Notes: generated from the letters alone by a model not told the origin. 64,000 bases of DNA from an uncultured Eubacteriales bacterium (GCA_949289635.1 CASEOS010000004.1:82179-146178), one strand, 5' to 3'; numbered from the stretch's first letter, positions 53,646 through 63,097 are shown. A program made the numbers and translations.

Positions 53646-54773
53646 ATGAAAGTAGTTATTGCGGCAGCAGGAACAGCAGGTCATATTAATCCAGGATTAG
53701 CGATAGCAAAAAAAATTCAAGAAGAAGAAAAAGATTCTAAAATTGTTTTTATAGGGACAACCAGAGGTTTAGAAAATGATTTAATTCCAAGAGCAGGATA
53801 TGAATTAAAAACAATAGATGCCTATGGATTAAGTAAAAAAATATCTATCGAAAATATAAAAAAGATGATAAAGACATTAAAAGGATTTGGTGAAGCAAAA
53901 AAAATCTTAAAAGAAATTCATCCAGATATTGTTATCGGAACAGGTGGATATATTTGCGGAGCAACCATATCAGCAGCACATCATTTAAAAATTCCAACTT
54001 TATTACACGAAAGTAATGCTTTTCCAGGAAAGGCAGTAAAAATGTTAGCTAAAAAAACAGATATGGTTTTAGTATCTTTTGAAGATGCAATAGAAAGAAT
54101 AAAACATGCAAAAAAAATTGTGTATACAGGAACACCTGTAAAAATAAAGAAACGAAATTATACAGAAGAACAAACAGCAGAAATAGTAAAAAAAGTCGGA
54201 TTAAATCATCAAATGCCGATTGCATTGGTGTTTGGTGGGAGTCAAGGCGCGAGAAGAATTAATCAAGCAATCATGGATATTATAAAATTAGGATTGAATG
54301 AAAAGTACCAAATGATTTGGGCGACAGGACCAAAACAGTATGATATTGTAAAAGAAGAACTAGAAAATCATCATAAAAATATAAACTATATAAAAAATAT
54401 GAAAATTCTTCCATATATATATAATATGGAAGAAATCATGAACGTGGTAGATGTGATTGTAGCAAGAAGTGGAGCCATGACAATTACAGAAATTGCAAAG
54501 TTAGGGAAACCATCAATATTAGTACCATTGCCAAATGTAAGTCATAATCATCAATTATATAATGCAAAGGTATTAAAAAATGTTGGAGCAGCAGATATTA
54601 TATTAGATAATGAACTAACAGGAGAAAAATTAAATACAAATATAGAGAAAATTATATTAGATAAAGAAAAATGTAAAAGCATGGGAGAAAAAGCATTAAC
54701 CGTTGCAACAGATGATGTAGAAAATAAAATATATACACAAATTGTGGAAATCATACATCATAGCAATGGATAA
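53646..54773 (+). CDS. murG: UDP-GlcNAc:lipid I N-acetylglucosaminyltransferase MurG
   Basis: MurG converts lipid I to lipid II on the inner membrane face. This GT28 enzyme of 375 residues shows AAAGTAGHINPGLAIA, IGTGGYICGATISAAH, LHESNAFPGKA, FGGSQGARRIN and the donor-binding ARSGAMTITEIAKLGKPSILVPLP. The start is ATG 53646 with SD GGAAGG; the frame stays open upstream into the repeat pair but has no SD there. It is the last wall gene of this cluster. Confidence 0.95.
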   Translation: MKVVIAAAGTAGHINPGLAIAKKIQEEEKDSKIVFIGTTRGLENDLIPRAGYELKTIDAYGLSKKISIENIKKMIKTLKGFGEAKKILKEIHPDIVIGTGGYICGATISAAHHLKIPTLLHESNAFPGKAVKMLAKKTDMVLVSFEDAIERIKHAKKIVYTGTPVKIKKRNYTEEQTAEIVKKVGLNHQMPIALVFGGSQGARRINQAIMDIIKLGLNEKYQMIWATGPKQYDIVKEELENHHKNINYIKNMKILPYIYNMEEIMNVVDVIVARSGAMTITEIAKLGKPSILVPLPNVSHNHQLYNAKVLKNVGAADIILDNELTGEKLNTNIEKIILDKEKCKSMGEKALTVATDDVENKIYTQIVEIIHHSNG

Positions 54774-54866
54774 TAACAGCTATTTCATTAATAAGAAAAT
54801 TTTAAAAAGCATTAAAGCATAGAAATAAAATTTTATAACAGAATAAAACTAGATAAGAGGGAAAAA

Positions 54867-56333
54867 ATGGTTAGAAGTATTCAATTTAAAATAATCGTTG
54901 TATTTTTTTTAATAGGCATTATTGTAATTACAGGATTAGGATTAGTATACATACAATCAATCAATCATTTAGAGAGTAATCTTATAAGTGAAGAGATTGG
55001 AAATATAGAAGAACTAGCACAATGTATAGAACAAATGCGAAATACGAATATTGTAGCACTAGTGATAGCAGCAATTGTATTTTTTATAAGTGGTGCTTTA
55101 ATAGCTGTTGTTTTATCTAGATTTGTTATTTATCCGATTAATAAATTAATAAAAAGTGCGGAAAAAATAACAGAAGAAGAAAAGAAAAAAGATAAAACAA
55201 AATTGCCTAAAGAAGAAACAAAAAAATCTAAAAATAAAAAAGACATGGTAAATATAGAAGATGTATTAGGGGTTATGACAACAGAATTAAAAGAAAAATT
55301 AAGTGAAGTTTCTACACAAAAAAATCAAATAGAAACGATTCTATTACATATGACAGATGGAATTATTGCATTTAATATGGAAGGGGAAATTATCTTAATA
55401 AATCCCGCAGCAAAAAAATTCTTGAGTATTGGACCAGAAGATATTACATTTGATGATATTTTTGCAAAATTCAAACTAGGAATTAACATGGAAAAAATTA
55501 TTTATTTAGAAAACTGGACATCAACAGAGCAGAGAATTCAAGTAGAAGATACATATATGAATGTATTTTTTGCACCTTTTAAAAATGAAACAGATAGGCC
55601 AAATGGTGTGATAGCAGTTATTCAAGATATAACAGAACATGTAAAATTAGATAATATGCAAAAAGAATTTGTGGCAGATGTATCACATGAATTAAAAACA
55701 CCGATCACATCTATTATGGGTTATGCAGATACTTTATTAGAAGGTGAATATGATAAAGAAACACAGGACAAGTTTTTAAATGTGATTGCATCAGAAGCAA
55801 GAAGAATGGCAAGACTGGTTACAGACTTATTAACTTTATCAAGATATGATAATAATAAAAATAGAGTGAAAAAGGTATCTTTTGATTTAGGTGAATTGGT
55901 GAAAAAATGTCAAGATAAGTTAGCCATTGAAATCAAGAAAAAAAATCATACAGTAAATTCTTTTGTAACAGCAGATGTTCCACCAGTTTATGCAGATAAA
56001 GATGATATTGAAAGAGTAATTTTAAATATTTTAACAAATAGTATCAAATATACACCAGAAGGCGGAGAAATTAAAATATATGTAGGATTTGTGTATAATG
56101 ATGCTTATATAAAAATATTTGATAATGGAATTGGAATACCAGAAGAAGATTTATCTAGAATATTCGAAAGATTTTATCGAGTAGATAAAGCTCGTACAAG
56201 AGAAATGGGAGGTACTGGTCTGGGACTTTCAATTGCAAAAGAGATATTAGACAAAAATGGTGGAAGTATTGATATAAAAAGTACAGTAGGACAAGGTACA
56301 GAAGTAGTTATAAGAATACCAACAAAGAATTAA
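54867..56333 (+). CDS. WalK/PhoR-like sensor histidine kinase
   Basis: The 488-residue membrane kinase has two transmembrane segments (about 9-29 and 62-84) with a short outer loop. A HAMP-like region with a lysine-rich insert follows (about 85-135). A PAS domain (about 155-260, MTDGIIAFNMEGEIILINPAAKKFL) precedes the HisKA box with H274 in DVSHELKTPITS. The HATPase_c domain has NILTNSIKYTPEGG, DNGIGIPEEDLSRIFERFYR and GGTGLGLSIAKEI. No response regulator gene is adjacent, so it is an orphan here. A wall-related role (WalK-like) is inferred from neighbours. Confidence 0.9.
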   Translation: MVRSIQFKIIVVFFLIGIIVITGLGLVYIQSINHLESNLISEEIGNIEELAQCIEQMRNTNIVALVIAAIVFFISGALIAVVLSRFVIYPINKLIKSAEKITEEEKKKDKTKLPKEETKKSKNKKDMVNIEDVLGVMTTELKEKLSEVSTQKNQIETILLHMTDGIIAFNMEGEIILINPAAKKFLSIGPEDITFDDIFAKFKLGINMEKIIYLENWTSTEQRIQVEDTYMNVFFAPFKNETDRPNGVIAVIQDITEHVKLDNMQKEFVADVSHELKTPITSIMGYADTLLEGEYDKETQDKFLNVIASEARRMARLVTDLLTLSRYDNNKNRVKKVSFDLGELVKKCQDKLAIEIKKKNHTVNSFVTADVPPVYADKDDIERVILNILTNSIKYTPEGGEIKIYVGFVYNDAYIKIFDNGIGIPEEDLSRIFERFYRVDKARTREMGGTGLGLSIAKEILDKNGGSIDIKSTVGQGTEVVIRIPTKN

Positions 56334-56349
56334 AAGTTATTAATAAAAA

Positions 56350-56378
56350 TTGAAAAATAAAAAGAATTCATGTATAAT
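56350..56378 (+). promoter_or_regulatory. Sigma-A promoter of lepB
   Basis: TTGAAA (56350-56355), 17-bp spacer, TATAAT (56373-56378). Confidence 0.8.
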
Positions 56379-56414
56379 TAGTGAGATTTTAAAAAAGTTA
56401 AAGGAGAGAGGAAA

Positions 56415-57053
56415 TTGAATCCAAAGATAAAAGAAATATTAGAATGGGGATATTGTATTATTATAGCAATTGTGTTAGCTTTACTATTTAGGTATTTTAT
56501 AGGAACACCAACAATTGTTCAACAAGTGTCCATGAAACCAACACTAGAACAAGATCAAAGGTTGTGGTTAAATAGATGGTCAAGAACTACAAAGACATTA
56601 CCTGAAAGAGGAGAAATTATTACATTTGAAGCTCCAACAAAAAAATATTATACAAGTTCAGAAATTGATACAGATAATCCGGTAGCTCAATACAAAAACG
56701 AACCAACGAACATATTTGGCAAATTCGTAAAATATGTATTAGAAATTGGAAAAGAAAGCTATATAAAAAGGGTAATTGCACTTCCAGGGGAACATGTGGA
56801 AATTAAGGAAGGAAAAGTATTTATAAATGGAGAAGAGTTAGATGAACCATATTTACAAAGTGGTGTAGTAACAGATGTAGAAGGTGTAGGTTTTTCTGAT
56901 TTTGTCGTTCCAGAAAATACAGTATTTGCTATGGGAGATAATAGAACACATAGTACAGATTGTAGAGCTTTTGGTTGTATACCTTTAGAAAAGATAGAAA
57001 GTACAGTAGCCATAAGAATTTGGCCATTAAACAAATGGGGACATGTGGATTAA
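56415..57053 (+). CDS. lepB: Signal peptidase I
   Basis: This membrane serine/lysine protease removes signal peptides from Sec and Tat substrates. The TTG start at 56415 follows AAGGAGAG. One N-terminal membrane segment (about 12-30) precedes the catalytic serine S39 in QQVSMKPTLEQ. The general base is K118 in YIKRVIALPGE, and the C-terminal MGDNRTHSTDCRAFGCIPLEKI is the third box. It is 212 residues with an extra acidic insertion (about 80-112). The promoter is directly upstream. holB follows 20 bp later. Confidence 0.93.
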   Translation: MNPKIKEILEWGYCIIIAIVLALLFRYFIGTPTIVQQVSMKPTLEQDQRLWLNRWSRTTKTLPERGEIITFEAPTKKYYTSSEIDTDNPVAQYKNEPTNIFGKFVKYVLEIGKESYIKRVIALPGEHVEIKEGKVFINGEELDEPYLQSGVVTDVEGVGFSDFVVPENTVFAMGDNRTHSTDCRAFGCIPLEKIESTVAIRIWPLNKWGHVD

Positions 57054-57073
57054 AAGAAGGAGTAAATAGATTG

Positions 57074-57967
57074 ATGTTTGATGAGATTATGGGAAATGAA
57101 CAAATCAAAAAAGAACTAAAAAAATCGATACTTGAAAACAAAGTATCACATAGCTATATGTTTGTCGGAATAGAAGGAATTGGAAAACAAATGATGGCTA
57201 AAGCTTTTGCTCAAATGATATTATGTACAAGTGAGCAAGAGAAAGGATGTCAACAATGTAAATCTTGTATGGAATTTATGTCTCATAATCATCCAGACTT
57301 CTTGTATTTAGAACCAGATGGCAATAGTATAAAAATTGAACAAATTCGATATTTACAAAGAAAAATACAAGAAAAGCCAATTATTTCAAATAAAAAAGTA
57401 TCTGTTATCAATGATGCTGACAAAATGACAACTGAGGCACAAAATTGTTTATTAAAAACATTGGAAGAACCGCCAGAATATGGTATAATCATATTAATTG
57501 GTAGCAATGAAAATGCTTTTTTGAATACCATAAAGTCAAGATGTATGAAGATAGCATTTCAACCTATTGAAAACGAATATATAAAACAATATATGGAAAA
57601 AGTATATGGACTAACGAATATTAGTCAAGATATGTTAGAAGCATTTCAAGGAAGTATTGGAAAGGCGAGTATACTAAAAGATAAAGAAGACCAATATAAA
57701 ATGATTGAAAATATGATAGAAAAATTAGATAAAACAGATATGACAGAATTGATGGAACTAGGAGAACCACTATATCAGTCAAAAGAGGAAATTGGAAATA
57801 TATTAGATTATATCAATATCATCTTATTAAGATTAGCAAAAGAAAATGTAAAGTATGCAAATTGTATAGAAATCATAGAAAATACGAAGAAGAGATTGTA
57901 TCAAAATGCAAATTATGATATGTGTATAGATAACATGATATTTAATATGTGGGAGGAAATAAATTGA
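57074..57967 (+). CDS. holB: DNA polymerase III clamp-loader subunit delta'
   Basis: The AAA+ subunit of about 297 residues takes part in loading the beta clamp. Motifs are FDEIMGNEQIKKELKKSI, the P-loop-like GIEGIGKQMMAKAFA, the zinc-binding cysteines CTSEQEKGCQQCKSC, INDADKMTTEAQNCLLKTLEEPPEYGIIILI and TIKSRCMKIAFQPI. In place of GKT/S it has GKQ, consistent with an ATPase-deficient delta' subunit. SD AAGGAG fits ATG 57074 or TTG 57071. The end overlaps yaaT by 4 bp. Confidence 0.92.
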   Translation: MFDEIMGNEQIKKELKKSILENKVSHSYMFVGIEGIGKQMMAKAFAQMILCTSEQEKGCQQCKSCMEFMSHNHPDFLYLEPDGNSIKIEQIRYLQRKIQEKPIISNKKVSVINDADKMTTEAQNCLLKTLEEPPEYGIIILIGSNENAFLNTIKSRCMKIAFQPIENEYIKQYMEKVYGLTNISQDMLEAFQGSIGKASILKDKEDQYKMIENMIEKLDKTDMTELMELGEPLYQSKEEIGNILDYINIILLRLAKENVKYANCIEIIENTKKRLYQNANYDMCIDNMIFNMWEEIN

Positions 57968-58875
57968 AAAATATTGTAGGCATAAGATTTAAAAAATTAG
58001 GAAAAATCTATTTCTTTAATCCAAAAAAATGGAGACTAAAAAAAGGAGATAAAGTTATAGTAGAAACAGCCCAAGGGGAAGAATTTGGAGAAGTTATGAT
58101 TCCGAATAGAGCTGTTCCAGATGACAAAATTGTAGAACCTTTAAAAGTAGTTATCAGAATCGCTAATGGCAAAGATTATAAACGTTTTGATGAATGTAGA
58201 GCATTAGAAAAAAAGGCTTTTGAAGTATGTAAAAAGAAGATAAAAGAACATGGACTAGAAATGACATTAACAGATGCAGAAGTAAAATTTGATAACAGTA
58301 AAATTCTGTTCTATTTCACAGCAGATGGAAGAATTGATTTTAGAGAATTAGTAAAAGATTTAGCAGCTATTTATAAAACCAGGATAGAATTAAGGCAAAT
58401 TGGTGTAAGAGATGAAGTTAGAAAAATTGGTGGAAATGGTGTATGTGGAAGAGAACTATGTTGTTGTACATTTTTAAATGATTTTGAAGCAGTATCTATT
58501 AAGATGGCAAAAGAACAAAATATTTCTTTAAATCCTTCAAAAATATCTGGAAATTGTGGTAGACTAATGTGTTGTTTAAAATATGAAAATGAAGTTTATG
58601 AAGAAAAATTAAAAAAATTACCACATATAGGAGCTATTGTAAAAACAGAAGAAGGTGAGGGAGAAGTAGATTCTATCGAAACCTTAAAGGAAAGAGTTAG
58701 AGTAAAAATTAAAGATGGAGAAAATTTTATATATAGAAGATATGATGTGAAAGATATACAAGTTATTAAGGATGCAGAAAGAGAAAGATTAGATCAAGAA
58801 GAAATAGAACATCAAAAAGAATTAGAAGAATTAGAAAAATTAGAAAAAGAAGATGAAGGAATGAGAGAAGAGTAA
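57964..58875 (+). CDS. yaaT: PSP1-domain protein YaaT (RicT)
   Basis: The TTG start at 57964 overlaps the holB stop (TTGA), with SD GGAGG at 57951-57955. The 303-residue protein has the PSP1 domain and the conserved cysteine cluster CGRELCCCTFLNDF ... NPSKISGNCGRLMCCLKYE, which binds an iron-sulfur cluster in Bacillus RicT. With RicA and RicF, RicT acts in RNase Y-dependent mRNA processing and in Spo0 phosphorelay control. The holB-yaaT order is conserved in Firmicutes. A C-terminal E/K-rich tail (about 270-303) is present. Confidence 0.92.
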   Translation: MKNIVGIRFKKLGKIYFFNPKKWRLKKGDKVIVETAQGEEFGEVMIPNRAVPDDKIVEPLKVVIRIANGKDYKRFDECRALEKKAFEVCKKKIKEHGLEMTLTDAEVKFDNSKILFYFTADGRIDFRELVKDLAAIYKTRIELRQIGVRDEVRKIGGNGVCGRELCCCTFLNDFEAVSIKMAKEQNISLNPSKISGNCGRLMCCLKYENEVYEEKLKKLPHIGAIVKTEEGEGEVDSIETLKERVRVKIKDGENFIYRRYDVKDIQVIKDAERERLDQEEIEHQKELEELEKLEKEDEGMREE

Positions 58876-58947
58876 GAAGAAAAAATTAATAAAGAATAAA
58901 AACATAGAAAAAATAGAGAAGCAAGAATTTAAAGGAGGTGAATATAA

Positions 58948-59118
58948 ATGGCATATAAAATAACAGATAAATGTATATCATGCGGAGCTTGTGCTGCTGA
59001 ATGCCCAGTAGGATGTATATCACAAGGTGATGATAAATTTGTAATTGACCAATCTGCTTGCATAAGCTGTGGAACTTGTGCAGGTGTTTGCCCAGTAGAA
59101 GCACCAGAAGAAGAATAA
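58948..59118 (+). CDS. Two-[4Fe-4S] ferredoxin
   Basis: The 56-residue clostridial-type ferredoxin MAYKITDKCISCGACAAE... has two CxxCxxCxxxCP cluster motifs: CISCGACAAECP and CISCGTCAGVCP. It carries low-potential electrons, for example from the pyruvate:ferredoxin oxidoreductase encoded at 60.5-63.7 kb. The length and spacing are textbook. A very strong SD (AAAGGAGGTG) suggests high expression. Immediately downstream lies the left end of the RAYT element. Confidence 0.96.
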   Translation: MAYKITDKCISCGACAAECPVGCISQGDDKFVIDQSACISCGTCAGVCPVEAPEEE

Positions 59119-59125
59119 GGATAAA

Positions 59126-59756
59126 AAGGGATTTTGGGGACGGACTCAAATTTCCCTTTTTTGTTAAAAAGGAGGAAGACACATACCTAGAAGAGAAAGA
59201 AGACAATATATATCATCATATTATCATATCATGATACAAGGAATAAATAAATTAAACATTTTTGAAACTGATATGGAAAAACATACATATCTAAAATACT
59301 TGAACGAAGAAAAGAAAAAATATAAAATTAAAGTTTTAGCATATGCTATTATGTATATAATCGAAAATCAAAAGAAGAAATTATATTATTATTTGAAAAT
59401 GAAGATTATCAATCAATCTATAATTTAATTCATGAAAAATATTATAAAAAAATGTTATTAAAATCAAGTGAATCCCCAGAAAAAATATTGGAACAGTATT
59501 TGCAGGGTAAAAAAGTAAGAGAAATAAAAAGAGATAAAGAATTAATCGCGAAAATAGTTATAAAAATAAAAAGCGAATACAATTTAAGTGATTGCCAAAT
59601 AGCCAAAATTTTGTCAATAGGAAAAAATAGAATCAATCAATTAAAACGAGAAGGATTTATAAAAGAACACTAAACAAGAAGATTATGACCAAATACAATT
59701 CTGAAAATAAGAGAAAATATAAAAAGGGAAAAATGAGTCCGTCCCCAAAATCCCTT
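59126..59756. mobile_element. REP-associated element D bracketing a decayed Y1 transposase
   Basis: The left arm (59126-59162) and right arm (59720-59756) are inverted copies of the GGGGACGGACTCA core unit, differing at a few positions. They enclose about 560 bp holding the remains of a REP-associated tyrosine transposase. The arms belong to the same family as pairs A, C and E, so this is the likely former source of the repeats. Confidence 0.8.
59183..59673 (+). pseudogene. Degenerate REP-associated tyrosine transposase (RAYT, Y1/IS200-like)
   Basis: A good SD (AAAGGAGGA, 59168-59176) precedes ATA at 59183 where an ATG is expected. The first frame reads PRRERRQYISSYYHIMIQG, then INKLNIFETDMEK, the typical RAYT N-terminus with its YHIMIRG-like motif. 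At about 59345 the segment that should hold the catalytic HxH (NHVH-like) is missing and the frame shifts. The second frame continues KEEIILLFENEDYQS and a C-terminal helix-turn-helix-like ending (LSDCQIAKILSIGKNRINQLKREG). Lost start, lost catalytic motif and a frameshift make it inactive. Confidence 0.8.
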
Positions 59757-59781
59757 AAAGCCATTAGAAGGAGAAATAGAA

Positions 59782-60429
59782 ATGAAAACATTAATTATTG
59801 CAGGTGGAGAAATCCATATAAATATATTAAAAGAACATTGTATCAATCAATCTGAACAAAATATGATTGCTGTGGACAAAGGATTGGAAGCTTTATATAA
59901 ATTAGATATTATCCCAAATCATGTAGTGGGCGATTTTGATTCCATTAGTCCTGAGATTTTAGAATTTTATAAAAAACAACCTCAAATTATTTTTCATAAA
60001 TTTAATGCTGAAAAAGATAACACAGATACGGATATTGCATTACAGTTAGCTATTCAATTAAAAAGTTCCAAGATTACTATACTAGGAGCATTAGGAAAGA
60101 GAATGGATCATGCTACTGCCAATATTCACATATTAAAAGATGCATTAGAAGCAAATATTCCGTGTCAAATTTTAGATGAATATAATCGAATTTATTTAAT
60201 TGATTCAGGGAAGACCTTAGAAAAAGATAAAGTCTATGGAAAATATGTGTCATTAATTCCTTTAACGAGTACAGTAGAGGGATTAACTTTAACAGGTTTT
60301 AAATATCCTTTAAATGATTATACGTTGCCAATAGGAACTAGTTTAGGAATTAGTAATGAAATAATAGAGGATATAGCACATATCGAAATGGAAAAAGGAA
60401 TTTTGATAGTAATAGAAAGTAAAGATTAG
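59782..60429 (+). CDS. thiN: Thiamine pyrophosphokinase
   Basis: This enzyme converts thiamine to thiamine diphosphate, the cofactor of the pyruvate oxidoreductase encoded next door. The 215-residue protein shows LIIAGGE, VDKGLEALYKLDIIPNHVVGDFDSI, FNAEKDNTDTDIALQLAI and ILGALGKRMDHATANI, with a C-terminal beta domain (LTSTVEGLTLTGFKYPLN ... TSLGISNEI). The length is standard. It starts 26 bp after the right arm of element D with SD AGGAGA, and faces the por operon. Confidence 0.94.
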   Translation: MKTLIIAGGEIHINILKEHCINQSEQNMIAVDKGLEALYKLDIIPNHVVGDFDSISPEILEFYKKQPQIIFHKFNAEKDNTDTDIALQLAIQLKSSKITILGALGKRMDHATANIHILKDALEANIPCQILDEYNRIYLIDSGKTLEKDKVYGKYVSLIPLTSTVEGLTLTGFKYPLNDYTLPIGTSLGISNEIIEDIAHIEMEKGILIVIESKD

Positions 60430-60465
60430 AAAAAATACAGTTGTTGATAACTTTCCTATTGTATG

Positions 60466-60507
60466 AAAAAAAGGGAATTTTGAGTCCGTCCCCAAAATCC
60501 CTTTTTT
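60466..60507. repeat. Single REP-like hairpin D'
   Basis: One unit matching the right arm of element D (AAGGGAATTTTGAGTCCGTC then CCCAAAATCCCTTTTTT). AAAGGGAATTTT and AAAATCCCTTT pair around the core. It sits exactly between convergent thiN and porB and can terminate both. Confidence 0.85.
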
Positions 60508-60508
60508 A

Positions 60509-61465
60509 TTATTTGTTTTTATTTGTAATTTCTTCTAAGTCTAATAATTCTTGCCATCTTTCATCAACAATTCTTTGGAAATCTTCAATCATCCACTCAT
60601 TTCCAGGTTTAAACATATGTCTAAATCTTTTTTGTGGTTTTAAGAATTCTTCAATTGGTAATTTTTTTGCTGGTTTATATGAAATATGATATATACCATT
60701 AACCACTTCATATAAAGGCCAATAGCATGTTTCAACAGCAAGTTTATTAATTTTCATTAAATCTTCTGTTGGATATCCCCATCCTCTAGGACATGGTGAC
60801 ATGACATTTAAGAAAGCTGGTCCTTCTGTATAAATGGCTTTTTCAGCTTTTTCATATAAATCTTTAAAATTCATATAAGCAATGGTTTGTGCAACATAAG
60901 GAATATGATGTCCTACCATGATTTTGCTTAAATCTTTTCTACATTGTGTTTTTCCAGGAATAACAGTTCCAGCAGGTGAGGTAGTGGTATCTGCATATTT
61001 AGGTGTAGCAGAAGAACGTTGAATACCTGTATTCATGTATGCACCATTATCATAACATACATATACCATATCATGTCCTCTTTCCATAGCACCTGATAAA
61101 GATTGTAATCCGATATCATATGTTCCACCATCTCCACCAAAGGCGATGAATTTTGTATCACCATCAGCTGGTAATTTTCCTTGCTTTTTCATAGAAACAT
61201 AAGCGGCTTCTGCTCCTGCAAGTGTAGCACCTGCACATTCAAAAGCTGTATGAATAAATGAATCTGTCCAAGCAGTATATGGATAAATAAAAGTAGAAAC
61301 TTCCATACATCCAGTAGCATTGGCAATTACAGCATGATCTTCTGGTTTTAAAGCTCTTAATATATGTCTTGCAACAGGAGGAGCTCCACAACCAGCACAC
61401 ATTCTATGTCCAGCAGTAAATCTTGAAGGTTTATTAGCAACGATTTCTTTTACATTATAAGGCAT
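60509..61465 (-). CDS. porB: Pyruvate:ferredoxin oxidoreductase subunit beta
   Basis: The 318-residue TPP-binding subunit has CAGCGAPPVARHI at the N-terminus (cluster/TPP cysteines), ATGCMEVSTFIYPYTAW, the TPP-Mg motif GGDGGTYDIGLQSLSGAMERG..YVCYDNGAYMNTG and SPCPRGWGYPTED. With the alpha, gamma and delta subunits it oxidises pyruvate to acetyl-CoA and reduces ferredoxin. Its ATG overlaps the porA stop (TAATG), so translation is coupled. It is the last gene of the operon. Confidence 0.93.
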   Translation of the reverse strand: MPYNVKEIVANKPSRFTAGHRMCAGCGAPPVARHILRALKPEDHAVIANATGCMEVSTFIYPYTAWTDSFIHTAFECAGATLAGAEAAYVSMKKQGKLPADGDTKFIAFGGDGGTYDIGLQSLSGAMERGHDMVYVCYDNGAYMNTGIQRSSATPKYADTTTSPAGTVIPGKTQCRKDLSKIMVGHHIPYVAQTIAYMNFKDLYEKAEKAIYTEGPAFLNVMSPCPRGWGYPTEDLMKINKLAVETCYWPLYEVVNGIYHISYKPAKKLPIEEFLKPQKRFRHMFKPGNEWMIEDFQRIVDERWQELLDLEEITNKNK

Positions 61466-62658
61466 TATTTTTGCGCCTCCTTTCTTAATCCTAAGTAACG
61501 ATAAGGATTGTCTATTTTTCCAGTTTTTACGATTTCTGATAAATCTGTATATACACTTTCAATGTCATCAGCTTTGGTATCTCTACCACCAATACCATAT
61601 ACATAGTCAACAGCAGGTACCTGAATATTGTTTACATACATAGCAGATGTCACATCTTCAAATAAAGCACCACCAGCAGCATTTAAAGAATCTGCTTTAT
61701 CTAATACAGCAATTGCTTTTAAATGTGATAATGCTTTTGCAATTTCTTCTACTGGGAATGGTCTAAATACACGAAGTTTTAGTAAACCTGCTTTTACACC
61801 TTGTTCTCTTAATTTATCAACAACAAATTTGGTTGTACCAGCTGTTGAGTTCATACAAACAATAGCAATTTCTGCATCATCTAATTTATATTCTTCGAAA
61901 AGACCATATTTTCTACCAGTCATTTTTTCAAAATCTTTTGCTACATCTAAAATAACTTGTTTTGCATTTTTCATAGCTTCTGCTTGTTGTACTTTATGTT
62001 CAAATAGATAAGCTTGTAAATCTAATGGTCCAACTGCAATTGGCTCATTTTTATTTAATAAATAATGTTCTGGTTTATATGTTCCAACAAATTCTTTTAC
62101 TTTATCATCTTCTTCTAATTCTATGTTTTCGATAGAGTGAGAAGTAATAAATCCATCTTGGCAAACCATTAATGGAAGCATAACATCTTTATTTTCGGCA
62201 ATTTTGTGTGCCATTAATAAATTGTCATAAGCTTCTTGGTTGTTTTCTGAAAATAACATAATCCATCCAGCATCTCTAACACCCATAGCATCTGAATGAT
62301 CATTATGAATATTTAAAGGTCCTGATACTGCTCTGTTTACCAAAGACATAACAATCGGTAAACGTAAGCTAGAAGCAATATAAATCATTTCCCACATTAA
62401 AGATAAACCATTGGCAGATGTCGCTGTCATAGCTCTTGCTCCAGAAGCTTCTGCACCAATGCAAGCACTCATAGCACTGTGTTCACTTTCAACAGCAACA
62501 AATTCTGTATCGACTAAACCATTATCAACAAAAGTTGAAAAATATTGAGGGATTTCTGTTGAAGGTGTAATAGGGAAGGCTGCGACAACATCTGGATTAA
62601 TTTGTTTCATAGCAGTTGCTGCTGCTTCATTACCACTTAATCTTTCTCTAATACTCAT
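61465..62658 (-). CDS. porA: Pyruvate:ferredoxin oxidoreductase subunit alpha
   Basis: The start is ATG 62658 (MSIRERLSGNEAAATA), with SD GGAAGGTG in the end of porD; the frame is open 22 codons further up without SD. The 397-residue subunit has FPITPSTEIPQYF, EFVAVESEHSAMSACIGAEASGARAMTATSANGL, the HSDAMGVRDAGW segment and the transketolase C-terminal domain (VVDKLREQGVKAGLLKLRVFRPFP). The arrangement matches four-subunit Por enzymes of archaeal and thermophile type, as opposed to the large single-chain PFOR common in clostridia. Confidence 0.93.
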   Translation of the reverse strand: MSIRERLSGNEAAATAMKQINPDVVAAFPITPSTEIPQYFSTFVDNGLVDTEFVAVESEHSAMSACIGAEASGARAMTATSANGLSLMWEMIYIASSLRLPIVMSLVNRAVSGPLNIHNDHSDAMGVRDAGWIMLFSENNQEAYDNLLMAHKIAENKDVMLPLMVCQDGFITSHSIENIELEEDDKVKEFVGTYKPEHYLLNKNEPIAVGPLDLQAYLFEHKVQQAEAMKNAKQVILDVAKDFEKMTGRKYGLFEEYKLDDAEIAIVCMNSTAGTTKFVVDKLREQGVKAGLLKLRVFRPFPVEEIAKALSHLKAIAVLDKADSLNAAGGALFEDVTSAMYVNNIQVPAVDYVYGIGGRDTKADDIESVYTDLSEIVKTGKIDNPYRYLGLRKEAQK

Positions 62659-62659
62659 A

Positions 62660-62962
62660 TTATTCAACACCTTCCTCTCGCATTTCAATAGCACCGAAAG
62701 GACATACTTTGGCACATACACCACAACCTTTACAGTAATCGTAATTGAAATCTTTTCTTTTTAAATCTTCTTTTCCTACTGGAATCGCATCTTCTGGGCA
62801 AACAGGGAAGCATAAACCACATTGTTTACATTTATCAGATAAAAATACAGGATAAGAACTTCTCCAATCGCCTGTTTTAAATTCTCTTGCATTTCCAGCA
62901 GTATAAATATCTCCACCAGGAGTTAATTTCTCCATAGGTGTGTTTGCATTTATATCTGTCAT
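62660..62962 (-). CDS. porD: Pyruvate:ferredoxin oxidoreductase subunit delta (ferredoxin-like)
   Basis: The 100-residue subunit has an N-terminal FKTGDWRSSYPVFLSDK segment and two 4Fe-4S motifs, CKQCGLCFPVCPEDAIPV and CKGCGVCAKVCPFGAIEM. It relays electrons from the catalytic subunits to external ferredoxin. Its stop is two bases from the porA start. The 135-bp gap to porG upstream contains a small inverted repeat (TTCATCAA/TTGATGAA, 63023-63052). Confidence 0.93.
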   Translation of the reverse strand: MTDINANTPMEKLTPGGDIYTAGNAREFKTGDWRSSYPVFLSDKCKQCGLCFPVCPEDAIPVGKEDLKRKDFNYDYCKGCGVCAKVCPFGAIEMREEGVE

Positions 62963-63097
62963 TTTTTACATCATTCCTTTCTTAAGTTGATTGAAAAATC
63001 ATTACAATTTTAGCTTCTTAGCTTCATCAAAATTCATGTTTTCCTTGATGAAATGGAATTCTTTTCCAATCTATCATAATCTAGTAATTATTTATTA

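Noticed and set aside
60441..60689. Forward frame of 82 codons after thiN
   Set aside because: It begins in the REP-like unit and runs antisense through the 3' end of porB. No SD, and it is unlikely to be translated.
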